NCBI GenBank assembly: GCA_963754135.1
Contig: CAVWEY010000001.1
Location: forward strand, 434,001-498,000
Direction: 5' to 3'
Source: JAJFUI01 sp963754135
Lineage (GTDB): Bacteria; Planctomycetota; Planctomycetia; Pirellulales; Thermoguttaceae
Length of the DNA stretch: 64,000 nt
How positions within the stretch are numbered: position 1 is the first letter of the stretch; each line of letters starts with the position of its first letter. Made by a program: the position numbers and the translations under genes. Positions 55,488 through 64,000 of this stretch are shown piece after piece. The notes beneath the pieces were generated by a model. It was given only the letters and a program-made list of their open reading frames with translations. It searched no databases and was not told the origin of the DNA.

Positions 55488-55496
55488 AGACAAGAA

Positions 55497-55525
55497 ATCA
55501 TACCATAAAAAAATCCCACCTTTCC
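55497..55525 (-). promoter_or_regulatory. Candidate promoter of the PRTase-like cassette
   Basis: On the minus strand an AT-rich GGGATTTTTTTATGG is followed by TATGAT, ten bases before the ATG at 55487. The -10 match is good; the -35 is weak (GGAAAG at 17 bp). The leader would be very short. Confidence 0.4.
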
Positions 55526-55878
55526 AGGTAGGATCTTCATGTGCCCAAAAAAGAGGCAAGATATATTTGGAGAAGCCCAAGCACCTAGGATTGAACCGCT
55601 CCTGTGGCAGGCGTCAGGAAGCCCCGAGCCGCCCACGACTAGAGCCCAGTAAAAAAGGGGAAATCCTCCTCCCGGCGCATGTACGCGCCCTCCAGCCGTC
55701 TAAGTTAAGTTTATCGGCTATGCGGCGATTGTCAAGTGATCTCTTGGTTATCGGATTGAAGATCCGTATGCTACGCATGGGGTATTGGCATTGCACCAAC
55801 GAGAACTACATCAAGAGGTCCGCAGAGGGGAAGTAGGCATTCCGCCCGCCGGCGCAGCTAGGTCTGCCGCTTTTCATT

Positions 55879-55943
55879 TTGCGCGCTTCGGTGCGACACC
55901 CCGCCGCGCAGACTCTGGAGGGGAGGCGATTCCGGTGGGGGCG
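55879..55943 (+). repeat. Imperfect direct repeat, right copy
   Basis: It begins TTGCGCGCTTCGGTGCGACA and ends TTCCGGTGGGGGCG, matching 52818-52882 in the same orientation. About 3.1 kb separates the copies, with the whole two-gene cassette between them. Confidence 0.6.
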
Positions 55944-55959
55944 TCCTACCGATCCCTTA

Positions 55960-56178
55960 TCAGTCATGCGACGGCCACGACAGGCTCATCGTCCTGGAAT
56001 CGGTGCCAGCGTGGAACACTTTCCTGCGGATCTCGGAGATCCGGCCCGGCGACACGCGGAACCGTTTGGCAACCTCGCCCGGGCGGTTCCCGACGGCCAG
56101 GGACTCGGCGAGCTCCACAGCAAACGATAAAGCGACAGCCTGTGGAGCCAAGTGCAGCCGAAACAAGATGCACGGCGG
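55960..56178 (-). pseudogene. Degenerate HTH module, copy 1
   Basis: The tail of an open frame reads LAESLAVGNRPGEVAKRFRV then SPGRISEIRRKVFHAG. This matches the helix-turn-helix of copy 2 at 56406-56640. No proper start or N-terminal half is present. It is probably a remnant of a mobile-element-associated DNA-binding protein. Confidence 0.55.
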
Positions 56179-56405
56179 CAAGTCATTCTCGGCCGGGCGG
56201 CAAGTGCGTGAAAATCGGCACCGCTGCACCTTGATTGGTGAAAAGATCGGCCCAATCAGCCCAATGGCCCCACGGCGATCAACAGTCGCGGGCCAGTTGG
56301 GCCGATCGGGCCGAGTCTGGACGAATACTTGCGGCAGGCGGATCTTTTCCGCGCGTGGTTGGCTGAAGCCGGTGGGCCAACCCAACAAACCCCTCAACAC
56401 ACCGG

Positions 56406-56640
56406 CTACGCGGCGGCCTCGTCGTCCGCCTCGCCGGTGAACTCGTTCCAAGACGCGGCCAATTCGTTCCTGAGCTGGGAGATCCTGCCCGCACACACCT
56501 TGAATTTCTTGGCCACCTCGCCAGGACGGTTGCCGAGGGCCAGCGACTCGGCAATGCGGCGATTGCGACGGGACAGGTTGGCTAGCCAATCGGCAAAATC
56601 GACCCGGAAGGCGACGATGTTGGGAACGGGAGCGGTGCGG
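56406..56640 (-). pseudogene. HTH module, copy 2, fused to the integrase remnant
   Basis: It reads NIVAFRVDFADWLANLSRRN, RRIAESLALGNRPGEVAKKF, KVCAGRISQLRNELAASWNE. The helix-turn-helix is clear. Modules of this kind occur in planctomycete proteins near mobile elements. It follows directly on the truncated recombinase, so the junction looks like a deletion or insertion scar. Confidence 0.6.
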
Positions 56641-57422
56641 GTGCCAACCCAGTTGCGGCTTGTTACGCACATGGAGCCAGCCGCCCTCTAAGTCAAGATC
56701 GTCGGGCAGGAGCAGGTGGGTCAGTTCGCCCGGCCGTATGCCGGTCAGCAAGAGGGTCAAAAAAATGGGGAACTGCCAGGCGTCACAAGCTTCCAGGAAT
56801 CGCCGTTCCTGATCTGCTGAGAGGACCACCACCGGCCGAAGCTGCTCAATGGGAATCCGCTGAATCTCGATGGTCCGAAACGGGTTTTCGGCATAGGGGG
56901 ATAAGTGCCGATGTCGCTGGGCATAGTTGAACAGGGTGGAGCAGGTCTCCAGGATGTACTTGATCCCAGCGTCCAAGAGCGGCCGCTTGTGAGCACTGCG
57001 ATGGCCATTGGGGGCCACCTTCACTGAGCGAAGGTAACGGACGAACTCCTCCGCGTGCCGCGAACGGAAGTCCGAGGCCAGCCGGACGGGGTGGACGTCG
57101 CGAAGGAAGACGAGCAAGTGTTCAGTTGCTGCCCGGTAACGGCGGATGGTCTGGACGGACGACCGGCGGACGTGCTCATGGTTGTCCAGCCACCGCTGCC
57201 TCAGATCGGGGATGGAGATCGGCTCGAAGCTCAGGGCGGCCGGCACCCCGACCTCGATTTGGCCGTTGGTCTGGGCCGCCATCTCGCCGCGCCAAGTCGC
57301 GATCCGGCCCGACCCGTGGCCGTCGCCGTTGGCCCCCCTCGTAGTACCTGCAAGTACCAGATTCTACCCCGACGATAAGCGCGGACTTTGCCGACGCGGA
57401 ATGACGTTGCTTTGCCCTTCAT
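56641..57422 (-). pseudogene. Tyrosine recombinase (integrase), truncated after the first catalytic Arg
   Basis: The start is MKGKATSFRVGKVRAYRRGR at 57422. A frame change near 57330 leads to LSFEPISIPDLRQRWLDNHE, RRYRAATEHLLVFLRDVHP (SAM-like core binding) and then FLTLLLTGIRPGELTHLLLP with catalytic Arg I. Homology ends at WLHVRNKPQLGW; the Lys, HxxR, His/Trp and Tyr residues are missing. It lies just downstream of tRNA-Ser on the same strand, the usual place of an island integrase. It cannot be active as it stands. Confidence 0.72.
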
Positions 57423-57510
57423 TGGGCCCTCCTCAGAGAATCTTCCCGCTACAAACCGCCACAAAAACCGCCACAAACGGGAAGTTCTGGGGAGACCCAA
57501 GAAACGCAAC

Positions 57511-57544
57511 TGCCCTTGAGTCAAGCACTTATGACTCAAGGGCA
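57511..57544. other. Perfect 12-bp inverted repeat next to tRNA-Ser
   Basis: TGCCCTTGAGTC and GACTCAAGGGCA flank a 10-nt loop, ending 10 bp from the tRNA-Ser 3' end. There is no T-run on the tRNA strand side. It may be a processing or termination hairpin, or an integrase arm site. Confidence 0.6.
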
Positions 57545-57554
57545 GCAAGCAGAG

Positions 57555-57641
57555 CGGAGAGGACAGGATTCGAACCTGCGGACCAGTTTCCCGGTCACCG
57601 ATTTAGCAAACCGGCGCTTTCGACCACTCAGCCACCTCTCC
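57555..57641 (-). tRNA. tRNA-Ser (anticodon GCU)
   Basis: On the minus strand it starts GGAGAGGTGGCTGAGTGG, has the anticodon loop TTTGCTAAA, a long class II variable arm (GTGACCGGGAAACTGGTCC), the T arm CAGGTTCGAATCCTG and ends CCTCTCCG. The acceptor stem pairs GGAGAGG with CCTCTCC. The CCA end is not encoded. It reads AGC/AGU codons. An integrase remnant lies 133 bp downstream. Confidence 0.97.
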
Positions 57642-57766
57642 ATCGCCCGCGGAAAATGCGGCTCGTCGGGTCACTCGCGCTATTCTACTGTATCGGCGGC
57701 CGGCTGCAAGTCGGGTGGCGTTCACTTGAGTGGCATCGCTCGGTGAGCGGCCCCCCGGGCTGGGCT

Positions 57767-57988
57767 TCAGCAGGACGGCTCATCGGCGACATTGTCGAGC
57801 CAGTCAAACCACTCTTCCAGGTGATGCAAAGGACGGCCGTCGCGGATCGCTTCTCGGACGATGGCGAGACGTCGCTGATCGCGTGGAACTGATGTCCCAG
57901 AGAGTTCCACACTCGGTCCCACTGCCGCCGGGATGTTTGCCCCGGCCCAGCCAAAGCAGTCGCTTGCAGGAAGCGGAAAGTCCTTCAT
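57767..57988 (-). CDS. Small protein with PLHxxEExxDWLD motif (paralogue of 1376-1564)
   Basis: 73 residues. The N-terminal half is low complexity; the C-terminal half reads RDQRRLAIVREAIRDGRPLH then HLEEWFDWLDN. The core matches PLHEIEEYLDWLDA of the small protein at 1376-1564. ATG 57988 is preceded by GAGGTGATCTCGA, a usable ribosome binding site. Function unknown. Confidence 0.6.
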   Translation of the reverse strand: MKDFPLPASDCFGWAGANIPAAVGPSVELSGTSVPRDQRRLAIVREAIRDGRPLHHLEEWFDWLDNVADEPSC

Positions 57989-58534
57989 TCGAGATCACCT
58001 CGCGGACAACTGAGCGTACTTGCGCAGCCGCCTACCACATGAGGTTCGCCACGATCCGACGTGGCTAATGATGAACACCTCCTGAGTATAGGGATGGCCG
58101 CGGGCTGCGGACATCAAGAAAACCTGTACAGCCCGGTAGGAGAATACTTCCCTGCGGGGTAGGACAATCGCGGCTTCCCCCGATAGGAGATTTCACCAGC
58201 CCGGCGGTCCGTTTCTCCGGGGCCTCGGGGCGCTGGTGAACGTCTCCCGCCAGACCCCCTATTCTTGTGGTCCTTAGTTCTTGTTCTGCAAGGACTTGCG
58301 TGCATCCGGCAATTGGCGAAACAGGCAGCCGTTCGTCGCCGGTCCCCACCGGTTTTTCCGTCAAATTCCGGTCAATTGCTTGCTTTACCCAGCTTGCCTA
58401 ATTATGATCAGTGGTGTAGGAATATAGGCGGGCATATTTCGCACGCAGTTTCAACCTTCGCTCCCACCCGCCACCCAAGAGGCGACGCCGTGGGAGCGGA
58501 CCGGACAATTCCCCTCGAACTGGAGATCATACCC
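57989..58534. other. Intergenic region upstream of the DUF1598 gene
   Basis: No convincing gene in ~545 bp. It carries the candidate promoter at 58376-58404 and a ~130-nt leader with GGAG before the ATG at 58535. Confidence 0.45.
58376..58404 (+). promoter_or_regulatory. Candidate sigma-70 promoter for the DUF1598 gene
   Basis: TTGCTT (58376-58381) and TAATTA (58399-58404) are separated by 17 bp, with an overlapping TATGAT a few bases on. It lies ~130 bp before the start codon. Confidence 0.4.
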
Positions 58535-59920
58535 ATGTGTTTTCCAAGACTCGGCGCCCTGACCCTTCTGCTCGTGGCCGCGGCAGTGCTGGCCTCGCGG
58601 CCAGCGGTGGTTCGGGCACAGACGAGCAGCAGCACGTCCCCCGTTGCCGGAGTTGCCGTCGATGCCGAAGGCGTGTTGCGGACCAAGTTGTTCACCGATC
58701 CCGGCGGACGAGTGAGGCAGGAACGGATCGCCTCCGCCCGGGCCACCCTCGACCCCAAGGTCACTTCCCCCAGCAAGCTCCGCAAAGTTTCGTTGAACCG
58801 GTTGGAGCAGGTGATTCTCGACCGCCAGGGGACGTTGACCGACGAGATGCGGCACTTGGCCGGATTGCTCAGGGTCCGTTACGTTTTCTACTATCCTGAG
58901 AGCAAGGACATCGTGCTGGCCGGCCCGGCGGAAGGTTGGGTCCCCGACGTGTCCGGCCGGGTGGTGGGGATTACCAGCGGGCGGCCGGTGCTGCAATTGC
59001 AGGACCTGGCCGTCGCGCTGAGGGCCTTCCCGCCCAGCGGTAAAACGACTCCCATGATCGGTTGCTCGATCGATCCGACCCAAGAAGGGCTGGCCGCCAT
59101 GCAGCAGTTCGTCCGCGGCGTCCATCTGGGCGGCCCACCCAGCGATGAGCAAGTCCGGATGATCGCCGAGGGCGTGCGCACGAGCCTCGGCTACCAGACC
59201 GTCACCATTAGCGGCGTCTCGCCCAGAACGCATTTCGCCCAAGTGCTGGTCGAGGCCGACTATCGCATGAAACTGATCGGCATCGGTTTGGAGCGGCCGC
59301 CGGTGAAGATGGTCAGCTACGTGGACCGCGCCAAGCTGAGCGACATCGCCCGCAACGCCCTGCAACGCTGGTACTTCTTGCCCGACTACCAGTGCGTCCG
59401 CCAGAGCGACGACCGCCTGGCGATGGAACTGGTCGGCGACGGCGTGAAGCTGGTGGGCGAGGATGAGATGGTCACCGGCGGCGGCGAGCGGAAAGCGGCC
59501 GCCGGCAAGGGGAACAGGGCCAGCCAACTCTTCGTCATGAGCTTTACCAAAAAGTACGCCGAGTTGGCCGACCGCTCGCCGGTCTATGCCGAATTGCGGA
59601 ACCTCATCGACATGGCCGTCGCCGCCGCGTACATCCAGGCGGAGGGCTACTACGACAAGGCCGGCTGGAAGATGGAGTTCCTCGGCAGCGAGAGTTCGTT
59701 CCCCGTCGAGACCTACGACATTCCCAAGACGGTGGAGTCGGCGGTGAACGCCATATGGAAGGGAAACACGATCGGCACACCAGTCGGCGGCGGCGTGAAG
59801 ATCGAACCCGCCGAGGCCATCGAGGCCAGCAACATCCTGCGCGACGAAAAGGCCAAAGTGAGCAAGCTCCGCGAGGGCATCAAGCCGCACCTGGCCAAGG
59901 GCCAGTGGTGGTGGGACTGA
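58535..59920 (+). CDS. Exported DUF1598-domain protein
   Basis: 461 residues. A signal peptide (MCFPRLGALTLLLVAAAVLA) is followed by GVAVDAEGVLRTKLFTDPGG, SLNRLEQVILDRQGTLTDEM, RVRYVFYYPESKDIVLAGPA, GRPVLQLQDLAVALRAFPP and IGCSIDPTQEGLAAMQQFVR. This is the layout of planctomycete DUF1598 proteins, whose function is unknown. ATG 58535 has GGAG upstream; the frame is open earlier but without coding character. A strong terminator follows, so it is monocistronic. Confidence 0.88.
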   Translation: MCFPRLGALTLLLVAAAVLASRPAVVRAQTSSSTSPVAGVAVDAEGVLRTKLFTDPGGRVRQERIASARATLDPKVTSPSKLRKVSLNRLEQVILDRQGTLTDEMRHLAGLLRVRYVFYYPESKDIVLAGPAEGWVPDVSGRVVGITSGRPVLQLQDLAVALRAFPPSGKTTPMIGCSIDPTQEGLAAMQQFVRGVHLGGPPSDEQVRMIAEGVRTSLGYQTVTISGVSPRTHFAQVLVEADYRMKLIGIGLERPPVKMVSYVDRAKLSDIARNALQRWYFLPDYQCVRQSDDRLAMELVGDGVKLVGEDEMVTGGGERKAAAGKGNRASQLFVMSFTKKYAELADRSPVYAELRNLIDMAVAAAYIQAEGYYDKAGWKMEFLGSESSFPVETYDIPKTVESAVNAIWKGNTIGTPVGGGVKIEPAEAIEASNILRDEKAKVSKLREGIKPHLAKGQWWWD

Positions 59921-59952
59921 GAGACCGCAACCGGATGAGTTGACCGCCACCC

Positions 59953-59986
59953 AAGCCCGCGGGTTGCAACCCGTGGGCTTTTTTTG
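59953..59986 (+). terminator. Rho-independent terminator
   Basis: AAGCCCGCGGGT and ACCCGTGGGCTT form a 12-bp stem (one wobble/mismatch) around TGCA, followed by a run of seven Ts. It lies 33 bp after the DUF1598 stop codon. Confidence 0.88.
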
Positions 59987-60091
59987 TGCGCATCCGGCCG
60001 CCCCCCTTGTGTTTCTCCCGGCACTGGCGTAATTTCTTCGGAAGGCTACAAGAGCCTTTTTTACAGCAGAGACAAGCCAGGAGACCGTCCC

Positions 60092-60868
60092 ATGGAAGTC
60101 ATCGTCAAGGAAACCGCCGCGGAAATGAGCAAGACCGCCGCCCGAGTGGTCGCCCGCGTCATCAACGCCAAGCCCAACGCGGTGTTGGGTCTGGCCACCG
60201 GCTCGACGCCGCTGGGGCTCTACCAGGAACTGGTGCGGATGCACAAGGAGGAGGGGCTGGACTTCTCCCAGGTCACCACCTTCAATCTCGACGAGTACGT
60301 GGGCCTGAAGCAGAAGCACCCGCAGAGCTACCACTACTTCATGCACGAAAACCTCTTCAAGCACATCAACATCCCGCGGCAAAACATCTATATCCCCTCC
60401 GGCACGACCGACAACTACGCCGCCTTCTGCCAGTGGTACGAACAGCGGATCATGGACTGCGGCGGCATCGACCTGCAACTGCTGGGGATCGGCTCGGACG
60501 GCCACATCGCTTTCAACGAACCGGCCAGCTCGCTGGGTTCGCGGACCCGCATCAAGACCCTGGCCCGGCAGACGATCGAGGACAACGCCCGCTTCTTCGA
60601 CTCCTTGGAGCAGGTGCCGATCTACGCGATCACGATGGGGGTGGGCACGATCATGGAGGCCCGCAAGCTGTTGCTGCTGGCCAACGGCGCAAAGAAGGCG
60701 GCAGCCGTGGCCGCGGCCGTCGAGGGACCGGTCACCAGCATGATCACCGCCAGCGCCATCCAATTGCACCGCGACGCCATGTGCATCCTGGACCGCGAGG
60801 CCGCCGCCGCGCTGAAGATGCTCGATTACTATGAGTGGATTCAGACCAAAATGGTCGATGCGCCGTGA
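60092..60868 (+). CDS. nagB: Glucosamine-6-phosphate deaminase
   Basis: 258 residues. It converts glucosamine-6-phosphate to fructose-6-phosphate and ammonia. Motifs: AVLGLATGSTPLGLYQEL (phosphate loop), TFNLDEYVGL with the catalytic Asp, QLLGIGSDGHIAFNEPASSL with the catalytic Asp/His, and AITMGVGTIMEARKLLLLA. ATG 60092 has CCAGGAG upstream. A nucleotidyltransferase follows after 19 bp, suggesting an amino-sugar operon. Confidence 0.95.
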   Translation: MEVIVKETAAEMSKTAARVVARVINAKPNAVLGLATGSTPLGLYQELVRMHKEEGLDFSQVTTFNLDEYVGLKQKHPQSYHYFMHENLFKHINIPRQNIYIPSGTTDNYAAFCQWYEQRIMDCGGIDLQLLGIGSDGHIAFNEPASSLGSRTRIKTLARQTIEDNARFFDSLEQVPIYAITMGVGTIMEARKLLLLANGAKKAAAVAAAVEGPVTSMITASAIQLHRDAMCILDREAAAALKMLDYYEWIQTKMVDAP

Positions 60869-60887
60869 GGATGAAGGAAACGCACTG

Positions 60888-62170
60888 ATGCGACTGATTC
60901 TTTTTGACCGCCTGACCCCCAAGCGGATCAACTTTTACCCGCTGGCCTTGAGCCGGCCGGTCTTCGAGCTTCGCTGCGGCATGACGTCCTTGGCCGATAA
61001 GCTGATCGCCAAGCTGGGCGCGGGCGACGTGGCCTGTTTCGTGCCGCCGTACATGGCCGAGGCGTATAGGGCGCAGACCGGCCGGCCGGTCAACGACCCC
61101 GCCACGCTCCGTGGCGACGACCTGCTGTTGCTAAGCGGCCGGGTGAAGGCGGGCGAACTGGCGCTATCGCCGACGGGCCCGAGTCAGGTGGCTGCCGATG
61201 CCGACGGCGAGGTCCTTTATGCCCGCATCGCCAAGGCCGATCTGGGAAAACTGCCGGCCGGCTCGATTGACGCCCTCTTGGACTCGGCCCAAAAGCTGCT
61301 GCCCGCGGCCAAGGACGCGCCGGCCGCGTGGAACTACACATGGGACCTGGTGCTGGCCAATCCGGCACAACTGGCGGCCGACTTCGCGGCAGCCGGCCGC
61401 AGCGGCGTCGAAGGGCGGATCGAGGAGCCGCACGCGCCTCGCGGCAGCCGCAAGGACGTCTACGTCGCCCCGGCGCAGTGGTCCATCCGATGGTGGTGAT
61501 CGACGCCGAGCACGGGCCGGTCTATCTCGACGAAGGCGTGGAGGTCCACCCCTTCACCCGCATCGAAGGCCCCTGCTACGTCGGCCGCAACTCGATCCTG
61601 CTGGGCTGCAAGTGCCGCGAGGGGAATTCCATCGGCCCGATGTGCCGCCTGGGCGGCGAGGTCGAGGAGTCGATCATCCACGGCTACTCGAACAAGTACC
61701 ACGACGGCTTCCTGGGCCACGCCTACGTCGGCCAGTGGGTCAACCTTGGGGCATTGACGACCAACAGCGACCTGAAAAACGATTATTCGAACGTCTCGAT
61801 CGTTCTGGACGGCCGCACGCCCATCAATACGGGCTCGACCAAGGTTGGCTCATTGATCGGCGACCACACGAAGACCTCGATCGGCACGCTCTTGAACACG
61901 GGGGCATACGTCGGGGCAATGGCGATTATCGCCACCAACGGCAAGCTGCTGCCGAAGTTCCTCCCCAGCTTCGGCTGGTACTTGGAAGGGGCCGTGACCA
62001 AGGGTTTCGGCAAGCAGAAGCTCTACCAGACGGCCAAGACGGCGATGGGCCGGCGGAAGTGCGTCTGGAGCGACGCCGACCAGGCCCTTTGGGACGCGGT
62101 CTACGAGATGACCGCCCCCGAGCGGGACGAGGCCGTCCGCAAAGGCCGCAAGCAACTCGGCGGGGGATGA
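60888..62170 (+). CDS. GlmU-like putative sugar nucleotidyltransferase/acyltransferase, one frameshift
   Basis: About 427 residues. The N-terminus MRLILFDRLTPKRINFYPLA and ALSRPVFELRCGMTSLADKL are typical of the GlmU-related family found in Bacteroidetes and planctomycetes. The C-terminal half is a left-handed beta-helix: VDEGV-type hexapeptides, IEGPCYVGRNSILLGC, GHAYVGQWVNLGALTTNSDL, KNDYSNVSIVLDGR, IGDHTKTSIGTLLNTGAYVG. The break at ~61480 is restored by one G (APGAVVHPMVVIDAEHG). It probably activates an amino-sugar phosphate. Adjacent nagB supports that. Confidence 0.87.
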
Positions 62171-62218
62171 TCACCGCCGCCTGTGCCGGCACCGCATGAT
62201 CCGGCAACGGGCTAGGAT

Positions 62219-63397
62219 TCACACGCGCTCGACGGCCAGCGCCACGGCCTCGCCGCCGCCGATGCACAGCGAGGCGATGCCCCGCTTGCCGTTGTGCAAC
62301 GCCAAGGCGTTCAACAACGTCACGAGCACCCTGGCCCCGCTGGCGCCGATGGGATGACCCAGCGCCACGGCCCCGCCGAGGACATTGATCTTGGCGTGGG
62401 GAATGTTCAACTCCTTCATGGCCACCAGGGGGACGACGGAGAAGGCTTCGTTGATCTCGAACAAGTCCACGTCGGCCGTTTGCCAGCCCAGCCGCGCCAT
62501 CAATTTGGCAATGGCGCCGATGGGGGCCGTGGTAAACCACTCCGGTTCCTGGGACTGGGTGCTGTAGCCCAGGATTCGCGCTTGGGGCGTTACGCCCAGT
62601 TTCTCCGCCTTTTCGGCGGCAACCACGATGATCGCCGCCGCGCCGTCGCTGATGCTGGAGGCGTTGCCGGCGGTGACCGACCCCTCCTTCCCGAACGCCG
62701 CCCCCAGGCTCCGCAGTTTCTCCTCGTTGAAACGCTGCGGCTCTTCGTCGAGGGCGACGAGGGTTTTGCCCTTCTTCCCGGCGATTTCGACCGGCACAAT
62801 CTCCCGGGCAAAGGCGCCGTCCCGTTGCGACTGGAGCGCCCGCGTATAGCTGGCCACGGCGAAATCGTCCTGTTCGCGGCGGGAAATCTGGTATTTTGCC
62901 GCGCAACGGTCCGCACACGTGCCCATGTGCAGATGGTTATACACGTCCCACAGCCCGTCGTGGATCATCGAGTCGATGATCTCGCCGTGCCCCATCCGAT
63001 AGCCCGCCCGCGCCTTCGGCAGGAGGTACGGTGCTTGGGACATGTTTTCCATGCCGGCGGCGACGACGGCCTCCGCATCGCCGCATTGGATGGCTTGCGC
63101 AGCCAGCATCACCGCCTTGAGGCTAGAGCCGCACACCTTGTTGACCGTGGTGGCGCCGATGGCATGTGAGAGGCCGGCGGCGATCGCCGCTTGCCGGGCC
63201 ACGTTCTGGCCCAGGCCGGCGGGAAGGACATTGCCGGCGATTACTTCGTCGACCGCCTCGGGGGCAACCCGTGCCCGCTCCAGCGCCGCCTTGATGGCAA
63301 TACTGCCGAGTTGCGGGGCCGGAAGGGTTGACAGCGAGCCCAGGAAACCACCCAGGGCGGTCCGCACGCCTCCGGCAAGAACCACGTTCTTCAACAT
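62219..63397 (-). CDS. Acetyl-CoA C-acetyltransferase (thiolase)
   Basis: 392 residues. Catalytic residues: Cys in TVNKVCGSSLKAVMLAAQAI, His in INEAFSVVPLVAMKEL region and GHPIGASGARVLVTLL, and Cys in SLCIGGGEAVALAVE. It condenses or cleaves acetoacetyl-CoA. ATG 63397 (MLKNVVLAGGVRTALGGF) has AGGAGGTCCCTAACG upstream. The family includes degradative and biosynthetic forms. A phosphate acyltransferase lies upstream on the same strand, suggesting acyl-CoA/acyl-phosphate metabolism. Confidence 0.95.
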   Translation of the reverse strand: MLKNVVLAGGVRTALGGFLGSLSTLPAPQLGSIAIKAALERARVAPEAVDEVIAGNVLPAGLGQNVARQAAIAAGLSHAIGATTVNKVCGSSLKAVMLAAQAIQCGDAEAVVAAGMENMSQAPYLLPKARAGYRMGHGEIIDSMIHDGLWDVYNHLHMGTCADRCAAKYQISRREQDDFAVASYTRALQSQRDGAFAREIVPVEIAGKKGKTLVALDEEPQRFNEEKLRSLGAAFGKEGSVTAGNASSISDGAAAIIVVAAEKAEKLGVTPQARILGYSTQSQEPEWFTTAPIGAIAKLMARLGWQTADVDLFEINEAFSVVPLVAMKELNIPHAKINVLGGAVALGHPIGASGARVLVTLLNALALHNGKRGIASLCIGGGEAVALAVERV

Positions 63398-63459
63398 CGT
63401 TAGGGACCTCCTAGCGCGGCGTGGCGCCACAGCCAATGATTGCAGATCAAGAGACTACA

Positions 63460-63553
63460 CATTGAAAATTGCAAATTGAAAATTGCAAATTGGTCCATCT
63501 TGAACTCCGTCAATTTTCAATTTGCATTTTGCAATTTACATTTTGCAATTTGC
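63460..63553. repeat. AT-rich palindromic repeat (AATTTTCAATTTGCA units)
   Basis: Several copies of ATTGCAAATTGAAAATTGCA on one side face AATTTTCAATTTGCATTTTG on the other. It lies between the phosphate acyltransferase and thiolase genes. AT-rich in contrast to its flanks; a fifth repeat family here. Confidence 0.75.
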
Positions 63554-63559
63554 CGTGCC

Positions 63560-64000
63560 TCATCGCTCCTCTCCTGCCGCCAACACCACGGCCAGGGCCA
63601 TCGTGTAAAGTCTCGTCAGGGCGCTGTCGGAGCGGGAGTTCATCACCAGGGGCGTCTTGGTCTTCGTCTTGACGCCGATCATGGCGTTGGCCACCTCACG
63701 GCCGGCAAAGTGGATCAGCGCCTTGTACAGCATATTTCCCGAGTTGAGGTCGTGGACAAAGCAAGATGTCGGCGCGACCGGCCACCGGCCCCTTGACGTT
63801 CTTGATCTTCGCGGCTTGGCGGCTGACGGCGACGTCCAACGGCAGGGGACCGGCAATGTCGGCGCCGGCGATTTGCCCCGCCTCGCCCATCTTGGCGATC
63901 AGCGCGGCGTCGGCCGTGGCCGGCAACGTCCTTGGTGGTGACTTCGATGGGGGCCAAGACGGCCACCTTGGGCCGCGCAAAGCCGAGCCGGTTGGCCACC
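63560..64000 (-). CDS. Phosphate acetyl/butyryltransferase (partial), two frameshifts
   Basis: C-terminal part; the 5' end lies beyond the window. Joined frames read FARPKVAVLAPIEVTTK, ATADAALIAKMGEAGQIAGA, DIAGPLPLDVAVSRQAAKIK, VHDLNSGNMLYKALIHFAGR, EVANAMIGVKTKTPLV-like and MNSRSDSALTRLYTMALAVV. This is the Ptb/Pta fold, which exchanges CoA and phosphate on short acyl groups. Breaks at ~63940 and ~63768 (one T too many). The downstream thiolase supports a butyrate- or acetate-type route. Confidence 0.82.

Noticed and set aside
55488..55580. Upstream extension of the 306-residue cassette protein
   Set aside because: The extension would place the AT-rich TATGAT promoter-like sequence inside the coding region; the ATG at 55487 fits better.
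55580..55660. Possible tRNA-like T arm (GGTTCAATCC on the minus strand)
   Set aside because: The flanking stem does not pair and no anticodon arm is found.
58451..60931. 826-codon minus-strand open frame across DUF1598 and nagB
   Set aside because: It lies opposite two confidently identified genes and a terminator; composition is that of an antisense frame.

Overview
This window looks like a chromosome segment of a high-GC planctomycete (Pirellulales-like). The evidence is a fused SecD-SecF next to yajC, DUF1598 and DUF1559 proteins, an ECF sigma factor beside a Ser/Thr kinase and a TPR-CHAT protein, very large secreted/membrane proteins of unknown function, and several families of intergenic palindromic repeats. 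All calls come from reading the sequence; no database was searched.

Layout. 0-2.4 kb: an endonuclease/exonuclease/phosphatase-fold protein, a 62-residue conserved-looking protein and a sigma-70-like factor. 2.4-12.7 kb: housekeeping genes secDF, yajC, tgt, an acyl-CoA synthetase, a zinc-free quinone oxidoreductase, and a prpB-prpD pair. 12.9-21 kb: a signalling locus (ECF sigma factor, Ser/Thr kinase, TPR-CHAT protein, and a divergent membrane protein with a duplicated ectodomain), with two copies of a ~72-bp non-coding element. 21.4-26.4 kb: one ~1,680-codon TPR protein with a C39-like peptidase domain, interrupted by an in-frame TAG. 26.5-33.6 kb: an accessory patch with remnants (integrase, GH59, serine hydrolase, ABC ATPase), an M29-like peptidase, and an operon of nitroreductase, ferredoxin-aconitase X fusion and aconitase X small subunit. 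33.6-40.5 kb: a zinc-ribbon protein, an SNF2/RapA-type ATPase and a WD40-type protein, overlapping by four bases at both junctions. 40.8-52.4 kb: three tandem homologous giant membrane proteins, the middle one carrying an internal DUF1559 pseudopilin segment. 52.8-57.6 kb: a lower-GC island with a two-gene phosphoribosyltransferase-like cassette between imperfect direct repeats, degenerate HTH copies and a truncated tyrosine recombinase next to tRNA-Ser(GCU). 57.7-64 kb: DUF1598 protein, nagB, a GlmU-like nucleotidyltransferase, a thiolase and a partial phosphate acyltransferase.

A caution that affects much of the annotation: many long genes, including secDF, are broken by small indels. At least nine of these fit loss of one CG from a CGCG tract; others fit single-base errors in G or C runs. 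This points to consensus errors more than gene decay. I therefore annotate such genes as single CDS spanning the frames and give the breakpoints.
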